From NCBI GenBank assembly GCA_015206945.1, contig JADEXV010000059.1:1-35411 (forward strand): 35,411 nucleotides of DNA, written 5' to 3'. Position 1 is the stretch's first letter. Each line of letters starts with the position of its first letter. This DNA is from Nostocales cyanobacterium LEGE 12452. Lineage in GTDB: Bacteria > Cyanobacteriota > Cyanobacteriia > Cyanobacteriales > Nostocaceae. The position numbers and the translations under genes are program-made. Below, piece by piece: positions 1-7,513 of the stretch. The notes beneath the pieces were generated by a model that made no database searches, was not told the origin of the DNA, and was given only the letters and a program-made list of their open reading frames with translations.

Positions 1-23
1 ATTTAAAAGTATTTATATTTTAA

Positions 24-341
24 TCCAGTGTACCTCATAATAGACGCAAGTGCTGTAATGGTAATTACATAAATATCAGTCAGGATTTATCTGAAGCTGC
101 CACACAGATTCAAGAGTTATTACGCTAGCTAGAAAATCAAGGCTATAATCGCCAAGAAGCTCAAGAGAAGGTAGCTAAAAAGTGGGCGAATGAAGTTCAA
201 AAGAACCCTAGAGCTAAAGGTAAACTTGTTAAATTAGGGCAATCTATACGTGATGCTGCTGCAAGTGCTGTCATAGGAGAAGCTACGCTAAATGTGATTA
301 AATTAGTTTTTGCTTCATTAGGCATTCCTCTGCCATTTTAA
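24..341 (+). pseudogene. Broken copy of the coiled module found in the next gene
   Basis: Read from the frame of base 60, this stretch encodes a peptide running GNYINISQDLSEAATQIQEL, then an in-frame TAG at 126-128, then about 70 more codons to TAA at 339-341. The part up to about base 240 clearly matches residues 111-181 of the GUN4-domain protein that follows (shared pattern I-N-x-QD-x-SE, L-x-NQGY, A-x-E-x-x-K-x-P-x-x-x-x-KL). The tail (KLGQSIRDAAASAVIGEATL...ASLGIPLPF) looks like the normal C-terminus of the module in cyanobacterial multidomain proteins. The frame is closed upstream by TAA at 21-23 and has no good start codon, so both the 5' end and an internal codon are lost. Inference: remnant of a tandem paralogue. 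Suppression or rearrangement upstream of the window cannot be judged. Confidence 0.7.
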
Positions 342-388
342 AGGGTCAATTACTCCTATGCCATAAAGCACTGAGCAAAATTTGAAAG

Positions 389-1555
389 ATGAAAATCCCA
401 ATAAAGCAAATATTCAGAGAGTTCTATCTTCTGAGCAATCGGCTTTCGTTGGTAGAAAAGGTAATATACGGTTTGTTTAGCATAGCTTTAGTTAGGGCTG
501 TATACATAACGATTCTTAATTTATCAAAAAAAATCATTGATTATATTTTAGCAAACTATCAGATGATTTTTGCTATTTTTTTCGGCGGACTAGCTATACT
601 CATATTTGGATTAGGTTTCTATTTATATATTTTAAGAGTTAGGAATAAACAAAACAGTTTAGATGAAAGCTCAGTAGATGATGAGACAAATGAACCTCGC
701 AATATCTATACAGAAGGAGGTAATTATAACGCAAATATTAATGGCGATCAAATTGAGATATATGGAGATGTTATTAATATAAATCAGGATTTTTCAGAAA
801 TTGCTCAAGAAATTCGTGAGTTAATAACTGAACTAAAAAATCAGGGTTATAGTGAAGAAGATGCTAAAACAGAAATTGCAACTGAATTAGCAGAAGAAGC
901 CCGTAAAAAGCCCAAGGTTAGAAAAAAGCTTTTTATGTGGAAAAAATCTTTTAGTACTAACACTAAGAAGACTAATGATGAAAGTGAAGTAGCAAGAGAA
1001 GTTGTTACTAGTGCTACAGCCTATAGTCATACTTATTCTAAAGATTTCACTGAAGTAGTATCGGGGCATTATCAGAAACTAGACGAATTACTTCAAGCTA
1101 AGAATTGGAAAGAAGCTGATTTAGAAACGGCTAAGATAATTTATATAATATCTCAGAAAGAGTTACCAGAAAATTCACTATACAGAACTTGCTTTACAGA
1201 TTATTTTTGCTCAGAATATATAAAAGTTCTTCCTCGAAAAGATTTAAATAATATAAATAAACTCTGGTTAAAGTATAGCAATGGGCGGTTTGGGTTTAGT
1301 GTTCAAAAACGCATTTGGAAACGTATTGGCGGTGGTTCTGACACTACTTATAATAGTCGGGAAATACAAAATAAATTTGGTGATGAAGTTGGGTGGCGTA
1401 AAGAAGGAGATTGGATATACTACTCTGATATTCACTACTGGCGGACAGCACCATCTGGGCATCTTCCAATATGTTTAATGCTAAACTCAGGTAAATCCGA
1501 GCGATGTAATATTGATTTTCAAATACTAGAAGTCATTGTTGGGCGTATATCATGA
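389..1555 (+). CDS. Membrane-anchored GUN4-domain protein
   Basis: The 388-residue product has two likely membrane segments (about residues 24-46 and 58-82), then a charged linker with a G/N-rich turn (GGNYNANINGD, 110-120), an amphipathic helical module (about 126-181), and a C-terminal GUN4 domain (about 227-360). GUN4 hallmarks seen are a WKEADLETAK helix, DLNNINKLW, the core SNGRFGFSVQ at about 297-306, VGWR, and APSGHLP at about 354-360. GUN4 proteins bind porphyrins and, in the stand-alone form, stimulate Mg-chelatase. Multidomain versions are common in cyanobacteria and mostly uncharacterised. The anchor and helical module argue that this is a signalling or effector version rather than the chlorophyll-pathway GUN4. 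The helical module is repeated in the broken gene just upstream. The 28 residues after GHLP are extra to the usual domain end. Low GC compared with neighbours hints at transfer. Confidence 0.8.
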   Translation: MKIPIKQIFREFYLLSNRLSLVEKVIYGLFSIALVRAVYITILNLSKKIIDYILANYQMIFAIFFGGLAILIFGLGFYLYILRVRNKQNSLDESSVDDETNEPRNIYTEGGNYNANINGDQIEIYGDVININQDFSEIAQEIRELITELKNQGYSEEDAKTEIATELAEEARKKPKVRKKLFMWKKSFSTNTKKTNDESEVAREVVTSATAYSHTYSKDFTEVVSGHYQKLDELLQAKNWKEADLETAKIIYIISQKELPENSLYRTCFTDYFCSEYIKVLPRKDLNNINKLWLKYSNGRFGFSVQKRIWKRIGGGSDTTYNSREIQNKFGDEVGWRKEGDWIYYSDIHYWRTAPSGHLPICLMLNSGKSERCNIDFQILEVIVGRIS

Positions 1556-1642
1556 CTATTCGTGAAACTGTGATCGCCAAACCATAGCAGAGATTTACAG
1601 TGTGATCGCCCTTACGGAAATATCTCTGTTTCATAAAACGTA

Positions 1643-1672
1643 TTGACAACGTAAATACACAATGTCTACTAT
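1643..1672 (+). promoter_or_regulatory. Candidate sigma-70 promoter of the brnT/brnA pair
   Basis: TTGACA (1643-1648) and TACTAT (1667-1672) are 18 bases apart. A start site about seven bases after the -10 would fall at or next to the ATG at 1680, so the toxin mRNA would be nearly leaderless. TAAGG at 1674-1678 is too close to that ATG to be a normal ribosome site. Promoter function is inferred from sequence only. Confidence 0.45.
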
Positions 1673-1679
1673 GTAAGGT

Positions 1680-1976
1680 ATGGATGTGTATTTCGTGCTT
1701 AATGGTGTCACTTTCGTTTGGAACGAAGAAAAAGCTTGGATAAATCCTAGCAATCATGATGGCGTGACATTTCAGCAAGCCACAGAGGTATTTTTCGATC
1801 CGTTTTTAGTGGTTGTTGATGCAAGTCGCAAAGATGAACAAAGAGATGCTGTTATTGGCTTAGACAAACGGTGGAATCTTCTGTATGTCGTCTACATTGA
1901 ACGTAAAAACGACATAATTCGGATCATTTCAGCTCGTAAAGCAACACGCAAGGAGCGAGAATATTATGAAAGCTGA
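1680..1976 (+). CDS. brnT: BrnT-family toxin (DUF497)
   Basis: This 98-residue protein has the BrnT pattern: an N-terminal FVWNEEKAWINPSNHDGVTF segment, the ATEVFFDP element, D-x-R-x-E-x-RDAVIG in the middle, an LYVVY strand, and the ending IRIISARKATRKEREYYE. BrnT toxins are small RNases with a RelE-like fold that stop translation and are neutralised by a DNA-binding BrnA antitoxin that also represses the operon. The stop codon overlaps the next gene by 11 bases, the usual toxin-first order of brnTA. The family call is firm. Whether the toxin is active cannot be told from sequence. Confidence 0.88.
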   Translation: MDVYFVLNGVTFVWNEEKAWINPSNHDGVTFQQATEVFFDPFLVVVDASRKDEQRDAVIGLDKRWNLLYVVYIERKNDIIRIISARKATRKEREYYES

Positions 1977-2250
1977 AGCACTGAAAAAACGACTCGATAA
2001 AAATCGTCCAATGACTACAATCACAATTCGTATTCCCGAAGATGTCATTGAAGATTTGAAAAGAATAGCACCATTACTGGGATTTTCTGGCTATCAGCCG
2101 TTAGTTCGTGCCTATATTGGACAAGGGCTAAGAGTTGATCTGGAACGACTAGAGGATGATACTATCTCAGCACTGATTGCTAGCTTGAAGCGTCATGGTG
2201 TTAGCGATGAGGTTATCCATGAAGCCCTCAATGAAGTTACTCAAAAATAG
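1966..2250 (+). CDS. BrnA/CopG-like antitoxin, ribbon-helix-helix
   Basis: The 94-residue product begins 11 bases inside brnT in another frame, so the two are translationally coupled. Residues about 17-50 (TTITIRIPEDVIEDLKRIA, then a glycine turn and a second helix) form a ribbon-helix-helix DNA-binding fold. The acidic/leucine-rich remainder is the likely toxin-binding tail. By family analogy it binds BrnT and represses the shared promoter. It matches CopG-type antitoxins as much as classical BrnA, so no gene symbol is given. Confidence 0.82.
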   Translation: MKAEALKKRLDKNRPMTTITIRIPEDVIEDLKRIAPLLGFSGYQPLVRAYIGQGLRVDLERLEDDTISALIASLKRHGVSDEVIHEALNEVTQK

Positions 2251-2367
2251 TGCAATTGCGATCGCCTTTTCAATCCAGCACGCTTCATAAATTACTACTA
2301 TTACGGTTTTTTTGGTAAACCCCTGAGACACTGTGAATTTAGGGTGGTGTTGGGTTAAAAAAGAAAC

Positions 2368-3528
2368 ATGAAAATCATCAAACCCATCACTAATTGGTTA
2401 GAAACCCGTGCTTGTGCCCCTACTTACGGCGGTTGGGTGCTAGCATTAACCGCTATTTGTTTTTTTGGCGCAGGTATCAATACGATGGCTGGTTGGCTGT
2501 ATGCCATTAGCGGCATCAGTTTTGCCCTTTTGGGTGTAGCAGCCATCTTACCGCCGCGATCGCTCACAGGTCTATCCATCACCCGCCGTCCCATGCAACC
2601 TGTGTCAGCAGGCGACGATCTAACGGTGGAATTAGAAATCTGCAATCAGACACAGCAACCTGTAAGCTTATTGCAAGTTGAAGATATACTGCCCTTCGTC
2701 TTAGGGAAACCAGTACAAAAGGCAATCGAAACAATTCCTAGCCAAGGTAGTTACCGTTGGGTATATTACCACCCGACTCAGCGCCGGGGTGTTTATCGCT
2801 GGCACACAGTCGAACTTGGTTCTGGTGCGCCTTTGGGATTGTTCTGGTGTCGCCGTCAGCGTGATTGTGCTGCTACAGCGATCGTTTATCCCACAGTGTT
2901 ACCCTTGGCTACCTGCCCCCTAGTAGACGAAATGGGGCAAGAAGAGAGCAAAAGGGGCGATCCTCGTGGTAGACCTTTGCAGACAGCTACAACCGGGCTG
3001 GTGCGATCGCTCCGCCCTTATCGTGTCGGAGATCCCACCCGTCTGATTCACTGGCGGACTAGCGCCCGCTATGGCGAATTAAGGGTGCGGGAGTTAGAGA
3101 TGGTAACAGGTGGACAAGAAATAGTTATTGCCCTTGACAGTGCTAGCAATTGGGAAGAAGAAAACTTTGAACAAGCAGTAATTGCCGCAGCATCGCTGTA
3201 CTTTTATGCACAGCAACAACAATTACAGGTACAACTGTGGACAGCATCAACAAATTTAATTAAAGGCGATCGCTTTGTTCTAGAAACCTTAGCAGCAACC
3301 AGAGCCTTAGAAGATGCTAGTTCAGTTGTTCCTAAAAGCTATCCCTTGATTTGGCTGACTCAGAATCCTCTGAGCCTTGCTACTCTTCCTCAAGGTAGTC
3401 GCTGGGTTTTGTGGCCAAATGTCTCCTCAGCAGCAGAACCAGAGGTAATTAATTGGGAACATCCTGGTATAGTTTTGCAAAGCGATGGTTTACTGCAACC
3501 CCAGCTACAAAAAACATTACATTCATAA
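2368..3528 (+). CDS. DUF58 domain-containing membrane protein
   Basis: 386 residues. Two adjacent hydrophobic segments near the N-terminus (about residues 20-65) are followed by a beta-rich extracytoplasmic-type region and a DUF58 domain. The DUF58 signature VGDPTRLIHWRTSARYGELR starts at about residue 220, and a vWA-like stretch (EIVIALDSASNW) follows. DUF58 proteins are often encoded with MoxR ATPases and transglutaminase-like proteins and are thought to act in assembly or envelope maturation, but no MoxR gene is next to this one. A TTGAAATT/AATTTCAA stem-loop lies just after the stop. Confidence 0.85.
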   Translation: MKIIKPITNWLETRACAPTYGGWVLALTAICFFGAGINTMAGWLYAISGISFALLGVAAILPPRSLTGLSITRRPMQPVSAGDDLTVELEICNQTQQPVSLLQVEDILPFVLGKPVQKAIETIPSQGSYRWVYYHPTQRRGVYRWHTVELGSGAPLGLFWCRRQRDCAATAIVYPTVLPLATCPLVDEMGQEESKRGDPRGRPLQTATTGLVRSLRPYRVGDPTRLIHWRTSARYGELRVRELEMVTGGQEIVIALDSASNWEEENFEQAVIAAASLYFYAQQQQLQVQLWTASTNLIKGDRFVLETLAATRALEDASSVVPKSYPLIWLTQNPLSLATLPQGSRWVLWPNVSSAAEPEVINWEHPGIVLQSDGLLQPQLQKTLHS

Positions 3529-3533
3529 ATCAA

Positions 3534-3553
3534 TTGAAATTTTATAATTTCAA
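3534..3553 (+). terminator. Weak stem-loop after the DUF58 gene
   Basis: TTGAAATT (3534-3541) pairs perfectly with AATTTCAA (3546-3553) across a four-base loop, six bases after the DUF58 stop. There is no U-tract and the stem is AT-rich, so it may only stabilise the 3' end. Confidence 0.35.
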
Positions 3554-3725
3554 AGACTGCTGACAAGTTTAGCTTCTGCGATTTTTGAGATTTTCTCCGA
3601 TCCCAGGACACTCGATATATCAGCCTTTGAGCAAAAGTAAAACGATTTGAGCAGGTAAGGTTGGGGAAATACACCCAGTAATCCCTTAGTAAGGCTGAGG
3701 TACAATGCAAAGAAATATTTAAATT

Positions 3726-4100
3726 ATGAACGACATGATCGCATCAGAACATAACACAAAATCCAGCGATAAAAGCCTAGAGGCAATGCGGCATTTTTCC
3801 GAACAATACGCCAAGCGTACTGGAACATACTTCTGTTCTGAACCTTCTGTCACCGCAGTTGTGATTGAAGGACTAGCCAAACATAAAGACGATCTGGGTG
3901 CGCCTTTATGTCCTTGTCGCCATTACGAAGACAAAGAAGCTGAAATTCACGCCACATATTGGAACTGTCCTTGTGTGCCAATGAGAGAACGCAAAGAGTG
4001 CCATTGCATGTTATTCCTCACCCCTGACAACGAATTTGCTGGAGATAAACAAGAAATCTCTCTGGAAACAATCAAAGAAGTACGAGACAGCATGGGATGA
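3726..4100 (+). CDS. ftrC: Ferredoxin-thioredoxin reductase, catalytic beta subunit
   Basis: 124 residues with the diagnostic motif C62-P-C64, 16 residues, C81-P-C83, 8 residues, C92-H-C94. By comparison with the characterised Synechocystis enzyme, C64 and C94 form the redox disulfide and C62, C81, C83 and C92 hold the [4Fe-4S] cluster. The enzyme takes electrons from photosystem-reduced ferredoxin and reduces thioredoxins, so it switches on light-regulated enzymes. The partner variable (alpha) subunit is not in this window. The stop overlaps the start of the DUF309 gene (ATGA), indicating a two-gene unit. A TACAAT hexamer at 3701-3706 is a possible -10 box, but no clear -35 was found. Confidence 0.96.
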   Translation: MNDMIASEHNTKSSDKSLEAMRHFSEQYAKRTGTYFCSEPSVTAVVIEGLAKHKDDLGAPLCPCRHYEDKEAEIHATYWNCPCVPMRERKECHCMLFLTPDNEFAGDKQEISLETIKEVRDSMG

Positions 4101-4486
4101 GCGAAATCATCCCCCAAGAGTTTTGGCAAGGCGTAGAACAGTTCAATTCTGGAGAGTTCTACGCTTGTCATGACACTTTAGAGGCTTTGTGGATTGAAGC
4201 TGGCGAACCGGAGAAAAGCTTTTATCAAGGCATTCTCCAAATTGCTGTAGCACTGTATCATTTGGAAAATCGGAACTGGCGAGGTGCTGTAATTCTATTG
4301 GGAGAAGGCAGCAATCGCCTACGCCGTTACCCATCTAGTTACGGCGGCGTTGACGTAGATGAACTATTGAGTCAGAGCGCAGCATTGTTGACGAATTTAC
4401 AACAAATAGGGCCAGATAAAATTGCTGCTGGCGATCTGGGCGAAAATCAAGTCTTATCTTTGCCTAGAATTGTGCTAACTGATTAG
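4097..4486 (+). CDS. DUF309 domain-containing protein
   Basis: 129 residues covering the whole DUF309 family length. The hallmark FNSGEFYACHDTLEALW is followed by a helix with FYQGILQIAVALYHLENRNWRGA and a second helical pair. The family is a small all-helical bundle of unknown biochemical role, common in cyanobacteria and plastids. The ATG overlaps the ftrC stop by four bases, so it is co-translated with ferredoxin-thioredoxin reductase. A link to redox regulation is therefore plausible but only inferred from that context. Confidence 0.9.
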   Translation: MSEIIPQEFWQGVEQFNSGEFYACHDTLEALWIEAGEPEKSFYQGILQIAVALYHLENRNWRGAVILLGEGSNRLRRYPSSYGGVDVDELLSQSAALLTNLQQIGPDKIAAGDLGENQVLSLPRIVLTD

Positions 4487-4770
4487 ACATCTAGTTAAAT
4501 TATGCGTTGCCTGAAATCCCTGGTAGGCAAAATTCATCTAGCCAAGGGCTTCCCGTACCACTAGCTACGCGTGTGTCTCCGTTAAAAGAAGAGTATTGTG
4601 CCCACGTCATTTTCACTCAGATGTCAATTAGCTGAAACCTTGAGGTTGGGGGTAGCGTCACTATTTCAGCCAGTAGTTATCGGCAATCACTCCAGATCGT
4701 ATATTTTATATCTGGATAAAGTACTTGAGATAATTAGAATGCAAGCTGAAATCCTAAATCCCCAATTGCT
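4487..4770. other. Intergenic region without a recognisable gene
   Basis: No credible reading frame. Its first 60 bases (ACATCTAGTTAAATTATGC...) resemble the left part of the inverted-repeat element at 7407-7493 (ACATCTGGTGAAATTAAATA...), and CCCGTACCACTAGCTACGCG at about 4550-4570 looks like a decayed piece of a Nostoc dispersed repeat. The promoter of the downstream lpt genes should lie in the right half, but I could not identify convincing hexamers. Confidence 0.4.
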
Positions 4771-5268
4771 ATGATGCCCTGCTATCAATTGCCCATATCC
4801 CAGATACGTCGCTTTGGATTAGCTTTAATGCTGCCAGCTGCACTCTTAGGCACTTTTGCCTTTCCTACCCAAGTGCAAACCGCTACTGCACAAACATCTG
4901 AGGCAAATCGCCCCCTGACTATCCGTGCTGATGTGCAAGAATATGACGCTAAAAATCAAGTAATTACCGCTCGCGGTAACGTGCAAATGTTGTATCCTTC
5001 TCGTCAACTTCAGGCAACATCTGCCCAAGCACAGTATTTTAGTAAGGAACGCCGAATTGATTTCAGTGGTAACGTCTATATTCTGCAACAGGGCGGTAAC
5101 AGTATCCGAGCAGAGAAAGTAACCTATTTAATTGATGAAGGGCGATTTGTGGCTTTACCCCAATCCAACCGTCAGGTAGAGTCCATCTACATGATTGAGG
5201 AATCAAACAATAGTGGACAAACTGCGACACCTGCCCCACAAACACCAGCTTTGAAGCCTTCTAATTAG
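4771..5268 (+). CDS. LptA/OstA-like periplasmic LPS transport protein
   Basis: 165 residues. A signal sequence (basic RR, then LALMLPAALLGTFAFPT, cleavage likely near ATAQTSEA) is followed by an OstA/LptA domain (about residues 47-140) with the repeating strand pattern ADVQEYDAKNQVITARGNVQM, LQATSAQAQYF, and IDFSGNVYIL. A Pro/Thr-rich tail ends the protein. LptA forms the beta-jellyroll bridge that carries lipopolysaccharide across the periplasm. It lies 30 bases before lptB and is followed by an LptF/G-type permease, which supports the role. Two ATGs stand side by side at the start and either may be used. Confidence 0.88.
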   Translation: MMPCYQLPISQIRRFGLALMLPAALLGTFAFPTQVQTATAQTSEANRPLTIRADVQEYDAKNQVITARGNVQMLYPSRQLQATSAQAQYFSKERRIDFSGNVYILQQGGNSIRAEKVTYLIDEGRFVALPQSNRQVESIYMIEESNNSGQTATPAPQTPALKPSN

Positions 5269-5298
5269 CATTTACCACCAAGAAAGGGTGCTTCCAGC

Positions 5299-6027
5299 GT
5301 GAAAATTGTTTTAGAGAATATTCACAAATCTTACGGCAAGCGAGTAATTGTCAATCGTGTCAATCTTTCCGTTGCTCAGGGTGAAATCGTTGGTTTACTA
5401 GGCCCCAATGGGGCTGGTAAAACGACGACTTTTTACATTGCCACAGGTTTAGAAAAACCCAATCAAGGAAAAGTTTGGCTGGGTAATGTAGACGTGACGG
5501 GAATGCCAATGCATAAAAGGGCACGACTGGGTATTGGTTATCTAGCACAAGAACCAAGTGTTTTTCGCCAGCTCTCGGTAGAGGATAATATTCTGTTAGT
5601 GCTAGAGCAAACTCATGTGCCACGTTGGGAGTGGTCAAGGCGACTCAAAACTTTACTACGGGAGTTTCGGTTGGAAAAATTAGCTAGGAGTAAAGGAATT
5701 CAACTTTCTGGTGGTGAGCGACGGCGGACGGAATTAGCAAGGTCTTTAGCTGCTGGACAAGAAGGGCCAAAATTTTTACTTTTGGATGAACCATTTGCGG
5801 GAGTAGATCCGATCGCAGTCTCAGAAATTCAGCAAATCGTCGCCCAACTGCGCGATCGCGGCATGGGAATCTTAATTACAGATCATAATGTCCGCGAAAC
5901 CCTCGCTATCACCGATCGCGCCTATATTATGCGTGAGGGACAAATCCTCGCTTTTGGCGCTGCTGACGAACTCTACAGCAATCCCCTCGTGCGGCAATAT
6001 TATTTGGGAGATAATTTTCAAGTTTAA
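5299..6027 (+). CDS. lptB: LPS export ABC transporter ATPase LptB
   Basis: 242 residues, full length for LptB. Walker A GPNGAGKTT at about 35-43, Q-loop with the LptB-typical YLAQEPSVFRQLSVEDN, signature LSGGE at about 136-140, Walker B FLLLDEPFAGVDP, and the switch His in ITDHNVRE. LptB hydrolyses ATP to power extraction of lipopolysaccharide from the inner membrane with LptF/LptG. The start is GTG; a purine-rich GAAAGGG lies 9-15 bases upstream. The gene sits between an LptA-like gene and an LptF/G-like permease gene. Confidence 0.95.
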   Translation: MKIVLENIHKSYGKRVIVNRVNLSVAQGEIVGLLGPNGAGKTTTFYIATGLEKPNQGKVWLGNVDVTGMPMHKRARLGIGYLAQEPSVFRQLSVEDNILLVLEQTHVPRWEWSRRLKTLLREFRLEKLARSKGIQLSGGERRRTELARSLAAGQEGPKFLLLDEPFAGVDPIAVSEIQQIVAQLRDRGMGILITDHNVRETLAITDRAYIMREGQILAFGAADELYSNPLVRQYYLGDNFQV

Positions 6028-6194
6028 ATTAACAATTATTCAGTTAATAATTTACCAGAAAATTTTGATTTTTGATTCTTTAGCATGAATTTATTAGTTA
6101 ATTTTCAGCCATTAAGAATTTAATTTTGATCCTAAATACACTAGAACTGCTTTGCTTTACCAGGGTTGCCAATATCTAAATTTTCAAGTTGCTT

Positions 6195-7370
6195 ATGATA
6201 TCAAAGAAGCTCACGTATTTTAATAGTCTCTATTCGCTGCTGCCTTTTACGATCATGGATCGTTACCTTGCCAGCGAATTGTTAGCGCCGTTTTTCTTTG
6301 GTGTCGGAGCTTTTTCATCAATTGGCGTCACCATTGATGCTGTATTTGATCTTGTCAGAAAAATTGTCGAATCTGGGCTACCCATAGACATTGCTATTCA
6401 AGTTTTTTTGTTAAAATTTCCCAATTTTATCGTTTTAGCTTTCCCGATGTCTACGCTGCTGGCTACTTTGATGACCTACAGTCGTCTTTCTAGCGAGAGC
6501 GAATTAATTGCTTTGCGTGGTTGTGGCGTCAGTGTCTATCGCATGGTGCTAACTGCTGTGATGTTAAGTCTTGTAGTCACAGGAATGACATTTGTGTTTA
6601 ACGAAGAAATTGCACCAGCAGCCAATTATCGAGCGGCAATGACTTTAGAGAAAGCCCTGAAATCAGACAAGCCCACTTTTAAACAGCAAAATATTTTCTA
6701 TCCTGAATACCAGGATGTTGTCCAGCCCGATGGTTCTAAGAATCGGATATTGACACGCTTGTTTTACGCCGACCAATTTGATGGTAAGCGTATGACAGGG
6801 TTGACAATTATAGATCGCTCAACAAAAAATCTGAATCAAATTGTAGTATCAGAATCGGCTCAGTGGAATCCTTCTCAAAATGTCTGGGATTTTTACAACG
6901 GTACGATCTATTTTGTTGCTGCCGATCGCTCTTATCGTAACATCGTCAAATTTGAACAACAACAACTGCAACTACCGCGCACGCCATTAAGTCTGGCAGA
7001 AAAAAGCCGGGATTATGGTGAAATGAATATTTCTGAAGCACTACAGCAACTAGATGTGGAAAATCTTGGTGGCGATCGCCAAAAAATTCGTAAACTTGAA
7101 GTGCGGATTCAACAAAAAATCTCTTTGCCCTTTGTATGCGTGGTTTTTGGCTTGGTAGGTGCAGCGATGGGAAGCATACCCCAGCGGACGGGGAGAGGTA
7201 CAAGCTTTGGGATTAGTGTCCTAGTTATATTTTCGTACTACTTAATTTTCTTTATTAGTGGGGCGATGGCACAAGCAGGTGTCCTCTCTCCCTTTATGGG
7301 AGCTTGGTTGCCCAACTTTCTTTTTTTGGGAATAGGTTTATTCTTATTGATGCGAGTTGCCAGACGCTAA
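6195..7370 (+). CDS. LptF/LptG family permease (YjgP/YjgQ)
   Basis: 391 residues from the ATG chosen here; an in-frame TTG six bases earlier is less likely, and MDRYLASELL at 6255 is a shorter alternative. The product has the family layout: an N-terminal amphipathic DRYLASELLAPF helix, three transmembrane segments within about the first 140 residues, a periplasmic beta-jellyroll (about 150-290), and three C-terminal transmembrane segments starting with ISLPFVCVVFGLVGAAMGS. LptF/G receives lipopolysaccharide energised by LptB. Only one permease gene is present, as in other cyanobacteria, so it may act as a homodimer (inference). It follows lptB after 167 AT-rich bases. Confidence 0.9.
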   Translation: MISKKLTYFNSLYSLLPFTIMDRYLASELLAPFFFGVGAFSSIGVTIDAVFDLVRKIVESGLPIDIAIQVFLLKFPNFIVLAFPMSTLLATLMTYSRLSSESELIALRGCGVSVYRMVLTAVMLSLVVTGMTFVFNEEIAPAANYRAAMTLEKALKSDKPTFKQQNIFYPEYQDVVQPDGSKNRILTRLFYADQFDGKRMTGLTIIDRSTKNLNQIVVSESAQWNPSQNVWDFYNGTIYFVAADRSYRNIVKFEQQQLQLPRTPLSLAEKSRDYGEMNISEALQQLDVENLGGDRQKIRKLEVRIQQKISLPFVCVVFGLVGAAMGSIPQRTGRGTSFGISVLVIFSYYLIFFISGAMAQAGVLSPFMGAWLPNFLFLGIGLFLLMRVARR

Positions 7371-7406
7371 ATTGAGGGGGATGCGGAAGTAGACAAACAA
7401 TATTGA

Positions 7407-7493
7407 ACATCTGGTGAAATTAAATATGCGTTATCCATAACCCCTGTAGAAACATTGCAGTGGTACATATCTACATTCTTTTTCACCAGATGT
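7407..7493. repeat. 87-bp inverted-repeat element between convergent genes
   Basis: ACATCTGGTGAAA (7407-7419) is matched perfectly by TTTCACCAGATGT (7481-7493), giving a 13-bp terminal inverted repeat around 61 bases. The interior holds a second potential hairpin (GTTATCCATAAC). It lies between the stop codons of two convergent genes, so it can serve as a two-way transcript end, but the long loop and a related sequence at 4488 suggest a small mobile or dispersed repeat. Confidence 0.6.
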
Positions 7494-7513
7494 CTATTAT
7501 TCTCCCACTTCAA

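Noticed and set aside
3390-3710. 106-residue reverse frame over the DUF58 end and spacer
   Set aside because: Overlaps the DUF58 coding end, has no family resemblance and no ribosome site.
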